A stretch of 55,900 nucleotides of DNA. Origin: Colwellia marinimaniae (GTDB taxonomy: Bacteria > Pseudomonadota > Gammaproteobacteria > Enterobacterales > Alteromonadaceae). Shown here in pieces: positions 26,056-36,133 of this stretch (positions are counted from its first letter, which is position 1; each line of letters opens with the position of its first letter). The notes under the pieces were generated by a model, which saw only the letters and a list, made by a program, of their open reading frames with translations, was not told the DNA's origin and did no database searches. The DNA lies in assembly GCF_002207865.1 (NCBI RefSeq), contig NZ_BDQM01000024.1:1-55900 (forward strand). Direction: 5' to 3'. The translations under genes were made by a program, and so were the position numbers.

Positions 26056-26712
26056 ATGAAAAATATAGCGGTTATCTTAAGCGGTTGTGGTGTATACGAC
26101 GGCAGTGAAATTCATGAAGCAGTATTAACCTTATTGGCGATAGAACAGCAGGGCGCAAGCTATAGTTGTTTTGCACCAAATATAGCGCAGCATCATGTTA
26201 TTAATCACCTTAACGGTGAAGTGAGCAAAGATGAAAGCCGTAATGTCTTGGTTGAAGCTGCGCGCATTAATCGTGGCGATGTTGATGATTTAATTGAATT
26301 ACGTGAGCAAGATTTCGATGCTATCATTTTTGTTGGCGGCTTTGGCGCCGCTAAAAACTTAAGCAGTTTTGCTTTAGATAATGATAATTATAGTGTTAAT
26401 GAACAAGTGCTTATCGCGGCTAAAGCCTTTGCTAAGGTAGCAAAACCGGCCGGTTATATGTGTATAGCGCCTGCTTTATTACCCCTGGTATACCCTAAAG
26501 GCGTAAAAGGTACTATTGGCAAAGATAATGCGACGGCAGCGTTAATTAGCGCTAAGGGTTTAACTCATATTGAATGTGCTGTTGAAAATGTCGTGGTTGA
26601 CGAAGCGAATAAAGTGGTGACGACACCCGCGTATATGTTAGCTGATTCGATTAGTGAAGCGGCAGTGGGTATTAATAAACTGGTAAAATATGTGCTTGCC
26701 TTTAGCGAATAG
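26056..26712 (+). CDS. elbB: ElbB, DJ-1/PfpI-superfamily glyoxalase-type protein
   Basis: 218 residues: MKNIAVILSGCGVYDGSEI, then ARINRGDVDDL, AIIFVGGFGAAKNLSSFA and the nucleophile-elbow region KPAGYMCIAPALLPLVYP, with the conserved Cys. This matches ElbB (isoprenoid biosynthesis-linked glyoxalase, also called sigma cross-reacting protein 27A). It shows glyoxalase activity in E. coli; the physiological role is not settled. The ribosome site AAGGAT precedes the ATG. It is 5 bases upstream of the GH3 gene, so they may be co-transcribed. Confidence 0.93.
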   Translation: MKNIAVILSGCGVYDGSEIHEAVLTLLAIEQQGASYSCFAPNIAQHHVINHLNGEVSKDESRNVLVEAARINRGDVDDLIELREQDFDAIIFVGGFGAAKNLSSFALDNDNYSVNEQVLIAAKAFAKVAKPAGYMCIAPALLPLVYPKGVKGTIGKDNATAALISAKGLTHIECAVENVVVDEANKVVTTPAYMLADSISEAAVGINKLVKYVLAFSE

Positions 26713-26717
26713 GTATT

Positions 26718-28721
26718 ATGTTGATGGCTAAACGCGCCAATAAGCTACCGCAGAAAACAGCCACTTATTTTGTGGTAAGTACGTTTATAATAGCTTTAAT
26801 GGCGCTAAGCGCTGGTCAAAGCCAGGCGACAATAAAAAATATGACTCCTAATAATAAGTCCAGCAGCACTTTGTTATCTAAAACATTAGTTTTTAGCAAG
26901 TTTGAGCGACAAATAGCCGAAAAAATGTCCCTAGATATACGCTACTTTTGCCCAGATATAAATGGCAAACCTAGTGTGCCGACAGCAAAACATTGTCGAC
27001 AAGCCGTTACCGAACTTCCCCAAGCCCTGGCACAATTGATTAGCACCACCAATGTTGGTGGTATTGTGTTATTTTCTGAAAATGTGCAAGAGATAGCACA
27101 AGTGGTTAAGTTAACTTATGACATCCAACAAGCGGCAGTAAAATCAGATCAAGGCCAGCCATTAATTATCTCTATGGATCAAGAGGGCGGTCGTGTTGCC
27201 CGTTTTGCTAAAATGACCGGCTTTGCGGGTAATATGGCCATTGGCGCTAGCTATCCCCAGCACGGAGTTCACTTTGCTACGCAAGTAAATAGTGTTATCG
27301 CCAAAGAGCTAAAAGCCTTAGGTATTAATAATAACTATGCGCCCGTGGTTGATGTAAATACCAATGTTGATAACCCAGTGATTAATACTCGCTCTTTTGG
27401 TGAGTCGCCACAGCAAGTGGCTGAGTTGGGCGCTAGCGCAGTTAACGCTATACAAGCGCAAGGTGTGATGGCCACGTTAAAACACTTCCCCGGCCATGGC
27501 GATACTCATGTTGATAGTCACTTAGGTTTACCTCGCGTTGACCATGATAGAGCTAGCATAGATAAAATTGATCTGGCCCCTTTTGTTTGGGCCATTAAAC
27601 ACGCTAAGCCAGCGATGATCATGACGGCTCATATTCAATATCCGGCCCTGGATGACAGTTTTTTTGTCAGTAGAAGTGGCGAAAAACTCATTCGGCCAGC
27701 AACCATGTCCCGTAAAATTTTAACTCACTTGTTAAGGGGTGAAATGGCTTTTGAGGGCATTATTGCTACCGATGCTCTAGATATGGCCGGCATTAGCCAC
27801 TTTTTTAGCGAGGTTGAAGCCGTGGTCGAAACCTTTATCGCTGGCGCCGATCTTGCTGTTATGCCGTTTAAGGTTCGAACCCCAGAGGATGTTGCTGCCT
27901 TTAATATCTTTATTAAAGCCGTCGCCAAGGAATTAAACCAGCGTATTGAGCAGGGTGATTATCAGTTGGCTGAATTTGAGCAATCAATAGCTAGGCTTAA
28001 TGATTATAAAAAACAATATATAACAATAAGTAATGACTCACTAGCACAGCAAGTACTAACAGCTAAAGCTATTATTGCCAATGAACAGCATATTAATACC
28101 GAGCAAGCTCTGGCAGATGCCGCCGTGACCCTATTGAAAAATAACCAGCTGCTACCGCTTAATGTCTCAGCCATTAAACGCTTACATTTTGTCGTGGCCA
28201 ATCAGCAAGAATTAGTCGCGCTAACGTATGCGGCAACTAATGCCTTAGCGACAAAACTATGCTCAATAGAGTTGGCCACTATAAAAATAAGTCACTTTGT
28301 TGCTGACACGACCAAGGCTACTGTTGAGACTGAGCTTTTAATAAATAATGCCGATATTGTTATTGCTACTGTGGATATCAAAACCGCAAGTTTGGTTGAT
28401 TTAGGCGGGATGGATGACTTAACACCTAGTTACGGTAGCGCAGCGCAACAACAGCAAAAGTTAAGCTATGGGAGCTTATTGAAGCAGCAACTTACGGTGG
28501 CTAATAAGCTAAATACTCCGGTAATACTTATTGCTAAGGGATCACCTTTCTTGATAAATGAATATAGTAACTTAGCGGATGTCGTCTTGTTGAATTTTGA
28601 TGATAGGATCTATCAAGATAATCATCAACAGGCGATAAGCCCTGGTTTTAATGCTAGTCTGCAGGTGATTTTTAACGAAGGAAAAGCGCAAGGTAAGCTG
28701 CCCGTGACCTTGAAAAATTAG
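26718..28721 (+). CDS. Exported GH3 beta-N-acetylglucosaminidase
   Basis: 667 residues. The N-terminus has a basic start and a hydrophobic segment (YFVVSTFIIALMALSAG), so it is exported, unlike cytoplasmic NagZ. GH3 motifs: MDQEGGRVARF, NYAPVVDVNTNVDNPVI, the His/Asp loop KHFPGHGDTHVDSHLGLP (Lys255 to Pro272) and the nucleophile Asp352 in IIATDALDMAGI. The KHFPGHGDT-H loop is specific to N-acetylglucosaminidases of the family. A C-terminal GH3_C-like domain follows (about 460-660). It probably releases GlcNAc from chitin or peptidoglycan fragments in the periplasm or outside. A GH20 enzyme lies 5 kb downstream. Confidence 0.9.
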   Translation: MLMAKRANKLPQKTATYFVVSTFIIALMALSAGQSQATIKNMTPNNKSSSTLLSKTLVFSKFERQIAEKMSLDIRYFCPDINGKPSVPTAKHCRQAVTELPQALAQLISTTNVGGIVLFSENVQEIAQVVKLTYDIQQAAVKSDQGQPLIISMDQEGGRVARFAKMTGFAGNMAIGASYPQHGVHFATQVNSVIAKELKALGINNNYAPVVDVNTNVDNPVINTRSFGESPQQVAELGASAVNAIQAQGVMATLKHFPGHGDTHVDSHLGLPRVDHDRASIDKIDLAPFVWAIKHAKPAMIMTAHIQYPALDDSFFVSRSGEKLIRPATMSRKILTHLLRGEMAFEGIIATDALDMAGISHFFSEVEAVVETFIAGADLAVMPFKVRTPEDVAAFNIFIKAVAKELNQRIEQGDYQLAEFEQSIARLNDYKKQYITISNDSLAQQVLTAKAIIANEQHINTEQALADAAVTLLKNNQLLPLNVSAIKRLHFVVANQQELVALTYAATNALATKLCSIELATIKISHFVADTTKATVETELLINNADIVIATVDIKTASLVDLGGMDDLTPSYGSAAQQQQKLSYGSLLKQQLTVANKLNTPVILIAKGSPFLINEYSNLADVVLLNFDDRIYQDNHQQAISPGFNASLQVIFNEGKAQGKLPVTLKN

Positions 28722-28870
28722 CGGTTATTGCTAAAACTACTGCGCCAAAAATAAACCGATAACAGCAGAATAATAATATAGCACCAATGGCACCTAGCAA
28801 GATGGCAGGTCAATAACCCGGCGTTTAAATGCCTGAGCAGTAGTTAATGCTTGCCTGTCCCTGCCTTTAA

Positions 28871-29602
28871 TTAATTATTATTTAGCGGGTGTTTTTTTGT
28901 CGGTGTATTGCTGAGTTTCGCCTGCTTAGCTGAGTTATCGTTCTTACCAAAGTTACTCATATGTGAGCCTACTAGACTTGCCACTAAAATAGCCAAATAA
29001 AACTGGCCAACGATGGCTTCGAAATAGACTAAAAATCGAGAAATAGGTAACAGTGGCGCAATATCGCCAAAACCTAAGGTGGTAATGGTGACAAACGAGA
29101 AGTAGATAAAATCAGGAAACAAGGTAAACCAGGCACTATCACTGCTGATATTAGTAAAAGAGCCGGGAAAGCTTAGTTGTACTAGGGTGTATAGTACCGC
29201 CCAAATTAGGCCCATTAATAAATATAAACAAATGGCACCTAAAATCTTATTACCATCAATATCACCAGTAAATAACACTTGTTTTGCCGTGCGCAAGGCG
29301 CTCGAAACAAAGAAACTCAGTAGTAACAGTAAATACAATTGATCAAAGCCAGCATCATCGAGCCAGGCGCCAAAAAACGAGAATACCAAAATAGCCAAGG
29401 GGAAAATAAAGGTTTTACGTAAGACAAAATCTTTAGAGTCTACGCCCCAGACAGCCACTAACAGAGTCACTATGATGGTCGATTGCACCAAACGCGGCAC
29501 TGCATCGTCAAAAAACTGTTGAGCTAATGACGTGCCCAGTAATAATAATATTAAAGCAAACGTGAGATAAATAAAATTATCTTGGCGAGTCATTTTTTTC
29601 AA
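28871..29602 (-). CDS. Two-pore-helix type potassium channel (Ion_trans_2)
   Basis: 243 residues with about six hydrophobic segments, the last pair flanking a pore loop with TITTLGFGDIAPL (about residues 172-184), a K+ selectivity filter with GFG in place of GYG. There is no RCK or cyclic nucleotide domain; the C-terminus is a short Lys/Asn-rich tail. It is probably an inner-membrane K+ conductance. It is downstream of the DUF748 gene on the same strand with 35 bases between, so they may be one transcript. Confidence 0.87.
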   Translation of the reverse strand: MKKMTRQDNFIYLTFALILLLLGTSLAQQFFDDAVPRLVQSTIIVTLLVAVWGVDSKDFVLRKTFIFPLAILVFSFFGAWLDDAGFDQLYLLLLLSFFVSSALRTAKQVLFTGDIDGNKILGAICLYLLMGLIWAVLYTLVQLSFPGSFTNISSDSAWFTLFPDFIYFSFVTITTLGFGDIAPLLPISRFLVYFEAIVGQFYLAILVASLVGSHMSNFGKNDNSAKQAKLSNTPTKKHPLNNN

Positions 29603-29637
29603 AAGTGTTTCTCAATTATCCGTTAAGCATTAGTAGG

Positions 29638-32202
29638 TTATACCGAGATGGCAATACGTGGCATTGCCCCCTTATCGCTATCTATTTGTGGTTTACACAA
29701 TAATATGCGTGATGATTCGATGTTACCGTGGTCAATTAAGTAGTCTTTTAAGGCATGTTCGCGCTGTTCACCTAGGTTGATTAAACGTTTGATCGCGGCT
29801 TTGTCGCTAACGCTAACCCCGGCCTTAAGACCAATATCCGCAGGTGTACTAATGGCGCAAATCGTTACTCGGGTATCTGTTTTATCTTGCATCAAAGCGA
29901 TAAAGTCTTTTAAGTAGGCGGCTTGGTGTTTACCTGGTGCCACTTGTTTTACTTGATAGTCTAAGTCATCAAAGCGTAGTTTTAAGGCAAATTCACCGGC
30001 CGTTATTGCGATAGAGACTATATTGGCATAAGGAACAAAAGTGGTCAGCAGGTAATCTTGGGTCGCAGAAATAATGGCTTTTTTGGTGATTAAGGTAACA
30101 ATACTGCTTAAGCCAAATTTAGGGTCTGCAGTAGAGCCACTTATCGGTACATCAAGCTCAACATTACCATCACTATCTTTTAACATACCCATGGCCATAT
30201 TTAAGGGCAATGCGCCTTGGTCAATTAAGCTGCCAGCTTCTTCACTGTCCACAAAACCTGTTTCTAAACCCTCTAATAAAACCACTACGTTACCAGCAAG
30301 TTCATCACCTATTAATGTTATGTCTAAGGCGGTATTAAGTCGTCCAGTTTTAACTTCAAGACCAGTAGACTCTTTCAGATAAGAAGAGATTGCCGGTAAT
30401 GAAAATTCTTTAAAATCGCCTTTTATATGGTAGCTAGGCACAGTGGCAAAAGGTTGCAAGTAGCCTGATAAGTTAAAATTGGCATATTTATTACTTCGGC
30501 CAACCAGGGTATAGGGGGTTGGTTTTGCTTGTTTTTCTTTAGCGTTGCTCAAGGCGCCAATATCAAAGGTGTCGATAAATAAAGTACGTTGGTAGATGGG
30601 CTCAACACTGAAATCGGTAAAGTTCAAAGCACTCTCATTGATAAAATGCAACTCTTTGAAGCTAAAAGTAAAGCCATCATGCGCTATTTTTTCTGTTTTA
30701 GGGGCAGTGTGTTCTGCTAACACTATGACGTTTTCTGTAGTCGCTGGCTCAGCAGTTTTTTGTTCGGCTGATTTATTAGCCAAAGCAATTAAATTGGCAA
30801 TTTCTTTGTTTTCTTTCACAATAATATCGCCAGTTAAGGTGTCAAAGATAATGCTATTGATGGTTATACTTTTTTCATGGATATGCAGGTTATTTAGCGT
30901 TAATTGTTTTAACTGCATTACCGGCGGCAGTTTAACAATTTCTTCCGCCGCAATATCAAGTCCATCTTCGGCGGAACGCTGGTTAATTTTAGCCATGGCT
31001 TTTCGAGCGACGGCGTCGGTTAAGTTGGCTTTTTTAGAGAATAAAAATTCATCCAGTATTATATCGGTAATATCAATACTGGGTTCGTCATCTAAGACAA
31101 AATTGATATCAGCTAGGCTAAGCTGTTTAAACGCGATAATGGTCGCTTTACTCTCCTTTTGGCTCAGGACTGCCTCGGTTAATATTAGGCTGCTTGTTCC
31201 AGCTAAGTGAGTAATTAAGTTGTCTTGTAAATCAACAGCAAATTCGCTGAAATGTAATACTAAGTTATTGAGGGTTAAGTGCTGTTGCTCAAGGCCTACT
31301 ATTAGGTTTTGTACATTTAAATTGGCCTTTTTCACGCGAATACTTGTGCCTTGTTCGGCCAGAGTAATAGTGTGCTGACTATTAAAAGATAACGAGCCTT
31401 TAAGTTCGGTCAGTTGCTCAACATAACGCGCTAATTTTTCAATCGGGTAGTTTGTTAAACTAAGCTGACTATGTATATCACCTTTACCTGATGTTAACTG
31501 GGCATTGGCTGAAAGAGCTAAAGAGCTTTTATCAATTAATGCCGTTAACGCTAAGTTACCTTCTTGCTGCGTTTGTGTTGCTTTGACTAGGCTTAATGAT
31601 AGTTCTTCAATTTCTATATGGTGGTTTTTGCTTTTTTGTTCTTGGTTGCTTATTTCTATTTCAATCTGAAACTTGCTCAATAGAAAATGAGGTAGTACTA
31701 GTTGATAAGAAAAATCTGTCGCTGTCTCAGCTGTTGCTTCTGTTATTGCTTGGTCGTTCGTTGGTTCGGTACTCTGCTCAGTATTAAGTTCAGCTGCTGT
31801 TGAATGGGGGATTTCTATGCCGGCAATAACTAGATGGCCATCATGCTGAGTAACTTTTAATGAGCCTTTAGTAAGTGAAAACTCACTCAACACTATTTTA
31901 TCAAAGGCTAACTGCCATAGCTCAATTTGAAGTTTGAGTTTTGCTAGTGAAAAAACCGTCTCTGGCTGAGTATCTTTATTACTGATTAAATTGATGTCGC
32001 TTAGTGTTAGGCGCATTAAGAATGGATTAAAACGTATGCTAGCATCATCAGATAAGTGTAATTGCTGCTCTGCTAAAATGGGGGAGATTAAATATTTAGC
32101 TAAAGGTGAAGAAATTAGCCAAATAAGCAAAAACAAACCTAGATATAAAGCTAACAATATTTTGAAAAATTTGTGAGTAAAAAAAGATAGCAAGCTTGCC
32201 AT
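29638..32202 (-). CDS. DUF748 (AsmA-like) envelope protein
   Basis: 854 residues: an N-terminal membrane helix (FKILLALYLGLFLLIWLI, about 12-29) followed by a long periplasmic beta-rich region. The opening (ILAEQQLHLSDDASIRFNPF, LTLSDINLI, LAKLKLQIELWQLAF) is the DUF748 pattern, and AsmA/TamB-like repeats continue to about 720. The end (REHALKDYLIDHGNIESSRILL) is the usual DUF748 C-terminus. Related AsmA-like proteins bridge the periplasm and move phospholipids, but the function of this family is not established. It is divergent from mscS. Confidence 0.85.
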   Translation of the reverse strand: MASLLSFFTHKFFKILLALYLGLFLLIWLISSPLAKYLISPILAEQQLHLSDDASIRFNPFLMRLTLSDINLISNKDTQPETVFSLAKLKLQIELWQLAFDKIVLSEFSLTKGSLKVTQHDGHLVIAGIEIPHSTAAELNTEQSTEPTNDQAITEATAETATDFSYQLVLPHFLLSKFQIEIEISNQEQKSKNHHIEIEELSLSLVKATQTQQEGNLALTALIDKSSLALSANAQLTSGKGDIHSQLSLTNYPIEKLARYVEQLTELKGSLSFNSQHTITLAEQGTSIRVKKANLNVQNLIVGLEQQHLTLNNLVLHFSEFAVDLQDNLITHLAGTSSLILTEAVLSQKESKATIIAFKQLSLADINFVLDDEPSIDITDIILDEFLFSKKANLTDAVARKAMAKINQRSAEDGLDIAAEEIVKLPPVMQLKQLTLNNLHIHEKSITINSIIFDTLTGDIIVKENKEIANLIALANKSAEQKTAEPATTENVIVLAEHTAPKTEKIAHDGFTFSFKELHFINESALNFTDFSVEPIYQRTLFIDTFDIGALSNAKEKQAKPTPYTLVGRSNKYANFNLSGYLQPFATVPSYHIKGDFKEFSLPAISSYLKESTGLEVKTGRLNTALDITLIGDELAGNVVVLLEGLETGFVDSEEAGSLIDQGALPLNMAMGMLKDSDGNVELDVPISGSTADPKFGLSSIVTLITKKAIISATQDYLLTTFVPYANIVSIAITAGEFALKLRFDDLDYQVKQVAPGKHQAAYLKDFIALMQDKTDTRVTICAISTPADIGLKAGVSVSDKAAIKRLINLGEQREHALKDYLIDHGNIESSRILLCKPQIDSDKGAMPRIAISV

Positions 32203-32377
32203 AATTGAGGACGTTCCTTGTTGATAATCAATATTTAAGGTGTGTTTAACTCTGCCCTTGCCGGCTGAAAATAAAGCGAAATATAATTTACACCATTTTG
32301 TAGAAAGCTTACTATTGTGAATTAAAGGTTAATATTGTAATTAACTGTTAATTAACATGGCTTAGGATATCATTTTC

Positions 32378-33214
32378 ATGGAAATCAATATAGAAAAAAT
32401 CGAACATTACGTGCAAATGCTCGGAGATATGGGCTTACAGTTTGGTGTCCAGTTTTTATTAGCGATTGTTGTTTACCTAGTAGGTAACTTCATTATCAAA
32501 AGGTTGCTTAATCTCGTTGAATTAGGTTTATCGAAGAACGAAGTTGAAATCACCTTACATCGCTTTTTATTAAGTATTTTAAATACCTTATTAAAAGCCA
32601 TTCAAATTATCATTTTTGCTTCCATGATTGGTATTCAAACCGCTTCGCTTATTGCCGTGTTAGGTGCCGCAGGTTTAGCTATCGGTTTAGCGCTACAAGG
32701 TAGCTTGGCTAACTTTGCAGGTGGCGTGTTAATTTTATTATTTCGTCCATTTAAAAACGGTGATACCATTAAAGCGCAAGGTTATGTTGGTACGGTAGAA
32801 GAAATTCAAATTTTCAATACTATATTAAAAACCTTTGATAATCAGCGTATTATCATACCTAATGGTTTGCTATCTAATGGCTGTGTCACGAATGTTAATA
32901 TTAATGGTACGCGCCGTGTTGATATGGTTTTTGGCATTGGTTATAACGATGATATTGGCAAAGCGAAAGCGTTATTACGTTCCTTGTTAGAAGCAGATGA
33001 ACGTGTATTAAAAGATCCAGCCATTGATATTTGGGTGGGTGAACACGGTGAAAGCTCAGTAAATTTATTTGTTCGCCCATGGACAAAAGTAGAAGATTAC
33101 TGGGGTGTTTACTATGATATGATGGAAAAAGTGAAGCTTGAGTTTGATAAAGCGGGTATCAGCATTCCATTTCCACAACGTGATGTGCATATCCATCAAA
33201 CGCCGAGTACTTAA
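32378..33214 (+). CDS. mscS: Small-conductance mechanosensitive channel MscS
   Basis: 278 residues with three membrane helices. The pore helix is AVLGAAGLAIGLALQGSLAN, followed by FAGGVLILLFRPFKNGD, and the beta domain has GYVGTVEEIQIFNTILKTFD and RIIIPNGLLSNGCVTN. The C-terminus VKLEFDKAGISIPFPQRDVH is typical. It releases solutes upon hypo-osmotic shock, and the length equals E. coli MscS (286). The AGGA ribosome site is 9 bases before the ATG. It is a single gene with a terminator. Confidence 0.95.
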   Translation: MEINIEKIEHYVQMLGDMGLQFGVQFLLAIVVYLVGNFIIKRLLNLVELGLSKNEVEITLHRFLLSILNTLLKAIQIIIFASMIGIQTASLIAVLGAAGLAIGLALQGSLANFAGGVLILLFRPFKNGDTIKAQGYVGTVEEIQIFNTILKTFDNQRIIIPNGLLSNGCVTNVNINGTRRVDMVFGIGYNDDIGKAKALLRSLLEADERVLKDPAIDIWVGEHGESSVNLFVRPWTKVEDYWGVYYDMMEKVKLEFDKAGISIPFPQRDVHIHQTPST

Positions 33215-33250
33215 TAGCTAATTCTGCAATCATGCTAATGTGCGCTAAAA

Positions 33251-33278
33251 AGCCTATCTCAGTTTATTGAGATAGGCT
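33251..33278 (+). terminator. Rho-independent terminator after mscS
   Basis: An 11-bp stem AGCCTATCTCA / TGAGATAGGCT with a short loop is followed by six T residues, 37 bases after the mscS stop. Confidence 0.92.
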
Positions 33279-33431
33279 TTTTTATTGGCTAAGCATTTAA
33301 AGAGCAATTGGCTATTATCCTGTTGGCTTAGCCTCCGCTATTATGGCTGTAATTACCGTCTTATGGGTGATTACAGCATCGGAATTTGTTGCTTGCATCA
33401 GGCTGGTTTATATTGATGCCATGCCTTATTT

Positions 33432-36131
33432 ATGAGAAAAGTCTATATGATTCACTATGCTCTAAAAATTTCACTGCTTTTTGTTAGCTTAATATTAGCT
33501 GGCTGTGGTGGTGAAACTGACCAGCCAGCAAAACAAACTGTTAGTTCAGTCTCGCGATTAAGCGATCAACAGCAACTTGAGCAACTCGCTAATAAGCTAG
33601 TGGTTAAGTATCAATTTCTCAGTAATGTCGAAACGGATTGCCCAGAGCTTAACGGCGAAGAAGTTAAGCACTGTTATAGCGCTGAAATTCATTTTAACCT
33701 AGTGCACACCGAGCAAGTTTATTTTAGTAATGCGCAAGCTTGGCAAGTTAACTTTTCTCAGGTATATCCAGCATACGCTAGCAGCAGTGCAGACTTTAAT
33801 TTGCAGCATATCAATGGTGACATCCATCAAATCACCCCGAAAAAGAGCTTTACTGGCTTTAAAGCTGGCCTCAGTCGCAAGGTAAAGTTATGGGTTAAAA
33901 GTACCCTGATTACCGAGTCAGAGTTAATGCCTAACTATTGGTTGGCTATGGCGGGTTTAACACCCGCAATTATCGCTAGCACGACAACAAAAATCGATGC
34001 AGAAACGGGCTTAGAAATTCAACCTTGGGTGGTAGCCTTTACGGATACAGTTAAACAAATAAAATCAGCACCCGATGACAGCAACCAATACGCATCGACA
34101 GCATGGCTTTATAATAATGAACCACAGTTACCTATTGACGACAGTCACTTAGACTTTGCCATAATCCCAACACCGCAATTTGTCGAGATTACCGACAAAA
34201 TAGCGCGCTTAAATCTTAGCTCAGGTTTGCAGGTTAAACTGAGTGGCGGCATTAAATACTCAGCATTAGTTGCCGCCTTTGAGCGCTTAGCACTATTGGG
34301 TATAGCCGAAAGTAAAACGGGTGTTGCTGTCCTTATTGAATTAAATGACCAGAAAAATTCTACTTGGCGTGCTGGCCATTATCAATTAATCATCAATGAC
34401 AGCGCTATCATCATTAAGGCGCAAGATAGCTCTGGGGCATTTTATGGTTTACAAAGTTTAGCCAGCTTAGTCACTCTTGGGTCGACTCAAGTGCCGTTAA
34501 TGAAGATAGAGGATCAGCCTCATTATAGTTATCGTGGTCAACATGTTGATGTGGCGAGAAATTTCCATAGTAAAGAATTTATCTTTGCTCTTATAAAGCA
34601 AATGGCCGCCTATAAGCTGAATAAACTCCATCTACATTTGGCTGAAGATGAAGGCTGGCGCTTAGAGCTACCCAGTTTACCTGAACTAACGCAAGTTGGT
34701 GCTAAGCGCTGCTTAGACTTAGCAGACCAGCAATGTCTGCAGCCACAATTAGGCGGTGGTGCCAGCGACAGCGATGGTTATTATAGTGTTGCCGATTACC
34801 AAGAAATATTACGTATGGCGAGCAAGCATCATATCCAAGTTATTCCTTCATTAGATATGCCTGGGCACTCAAGAGCAGCTATCAAAGCAATGGAAGCACG
34901 TTATCATTATTATATGAGTCAAGACAATGAAGTTGCCGCTAAACGTTATCTGCTAACAGACTTTGATGATAAAACTCAATATAGCTCAATTCAAAACTAT
35001 AACGATAACACCTTAAATATTTGCATGGAGTCGACGTACACTTTTGTTGAGAGGGTGTTAGAAGACTTAAAAGCTTTGCATCAACAAGCGGAACACCCAC
35101 TAGCGCTTTATCATATTGGCGCCGATGAAACCGCTGGCGCTTGGCTGGAATCACCAGTTTGTCAGGCTTTAATCGCCGATAAAAGTAATGACTTTGCTGA
35201 TGGCAAAAATTTAGGTGCGTATTTCATCGAGCGTGTGTCACATATGGTGGCTAGTAAAGGTATTGCTGTGGGTGGTTGGAATGATGGCTTAAAAGAAACC
35301 GATGTCACTAAGATGCCCGCTGATGTTTATTCTTATATTTGGGATGCACTACCTTGGGGCGCACATAAACAAGTCAGTGAGCAAGCCCATCGTAATTGGC
35401 ATATTGTGTTAGCAACACCGGATGTACTTTATTTTGACTTTCCTTATCAAATCGACCCAAAAGAGCGCGGTTATAACTGGGCATCAAGGCGCGTTACCAC
35501 TCGCACATTGTTTAATTTTATGCCAGATAATTTACCCATTCATGCTGAATTTCGCTTGGATACCTTAGCTAAAAATTATATTGCTAACGATAAACCGCAA
35601 GTGGATAACTTGGGCGAAATAAGTCATCGACCGCTACCAGAAAACTTTACCATCAGTGGTATTCAAGGACAATTGTGGAGCGAAATTGTTCGTAGCGATC
35701 AACAGGCTGAATACATGATCTACCCTAGGTTATTGGCGCTGGCGGAGCGTGCTTGGCATCAAGCCAGTTGGCAAGTGCCTTATCATGCTGAAGGTAGGCA
35801 ATACAGTAAAGACAGCAATATTTTTACTGAGCAACTTCGCCATAGTCGCGATAAGCAATGGTTAGCTTTCTCGCTAACCATTGGTGGCAAAGAATTAGCT
35901 AAATTAGATCTTGCTGGCGTGTTTTATCGTCTGCCGACTGTGGGTGCAAAAATTACTGCTGGGGTGTTATCGGCCAATATCGCGCTTAAAGGTTTAGCTA
36001 TTGAATATCGTGAGCAGAACAAGTTGTGGCAAACTTATCAACAGCCAGTAAAAGTAACGGGCCCAGTACAGGTCCGCGCCCGTACCTTAGATAAAAAGCG
36101 TGTGGGCCGTACTATGACAGTAACCAAGTAA
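33432..36131 (+). CDS. GH20 beta-N-acetylhexosaminidase (chitobiase type), lipoprotein
   Basis: 899 residues. The lipoprotein signal (SLILAGC, Cys about residue 25) places it on a membrane. Domain order: a chitobiase N-terminal carbohydrate-binding domain (about 40-210), the GH20b domain (220-360), the GH20 catalytic barrel (about 365-770) with YRGQHVDVARNFHSKEFI, HLAEDEGWRLEL and the catalytic pair Asp565-Glu566 in YHIGADETAGAWL, and a C-terminal chitobiase-like domain. It splits chitobiose to GlcNAc. The start could also be the ATG at 33447. It ends two bases before a convergent thioredoxin-like gene. Together with the GH3 enzyme it suggests chitin use. Confidence 0.93.
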   Translation: MRKVYMIHYALKISLLFVSLILAGCGGETDQPAKQTVSSVSRLSDQQQLEQLANKLVVKYQFLSNVETDCPELNGEEVKHCYSAEIHFNLVHTEQVYFSNAQAWQVNFSQVYPAYASSSADFNLQHINGDIHQITPKKSFTGFKAGLSRKVKLWVKSTLITESELMPNYWLAMAGLTPAIIASTTTKIDAETGLEIQPWVVAFTDTVKQIKSAPDDSNQYASTAWLYNNEPQLPIDDSHLDFAIIPTPQFVEITDKIARLNLSSGLQVKLSGGIKYSALVAAFERLALLGIAESKTGVAVLIELNDQKNSTWRAGHYQLIINDSAIIIKAQDSSGAFYGLQSLASLVTLGSTQVPLMKIEDQPHYSYRGQHVDVARNFHSKEFIFALIKQMAAYKLNKLHLHLAEDEGWRLELPSLPELTQVGAKRCLDLADQQCLQPQLGGGASDSDGYYSVADYQEILRMASKHHIQVIPSLDMPGHSRAAIKAMEARYHYYMSQDNEVAAKRYLLTDFDDKTQYSSIQNYNDNTLNICMESTYTFVERVLEDLKALHQQAEHPLALYHIGADETAGAWLESPVCQALIADKSNDFADGKNLGAYFIERVSHMVASKGIAVGGWNDGLKETDVTKMPADVYSYIWDALPWGAHKQVSEQAHRNWHIVLATPDVLYFDFPYQIDPKERGYNWASRRVTTRTLFNFMPDNLPIHAEFRLDTLAKNYIANDKPQVDNLGEISHRPLPENFTISGIQGQLWSEIVRSDQQAEYMIYPRLLALAERAWHQASWQVPYHAEGRQYSKDSNIFTEQLRHSRDKQWLAFSLTIGGKELAKLDLAGVFYRLPTVGAKITAGVLSANIALKGLAIEYREQNKLWQTYQQPVKVTGPVQVRARTLDKKRVGRTMTVTK

Positions 36132-36133
36132 CC

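Noticed and set aside
30596..31210. 204-codon open frame antisense to the DUF748 gene
   Set aside because: It is a shadow of a well-supported gene; low-complexity Ser/Leu composition, no family pattern.
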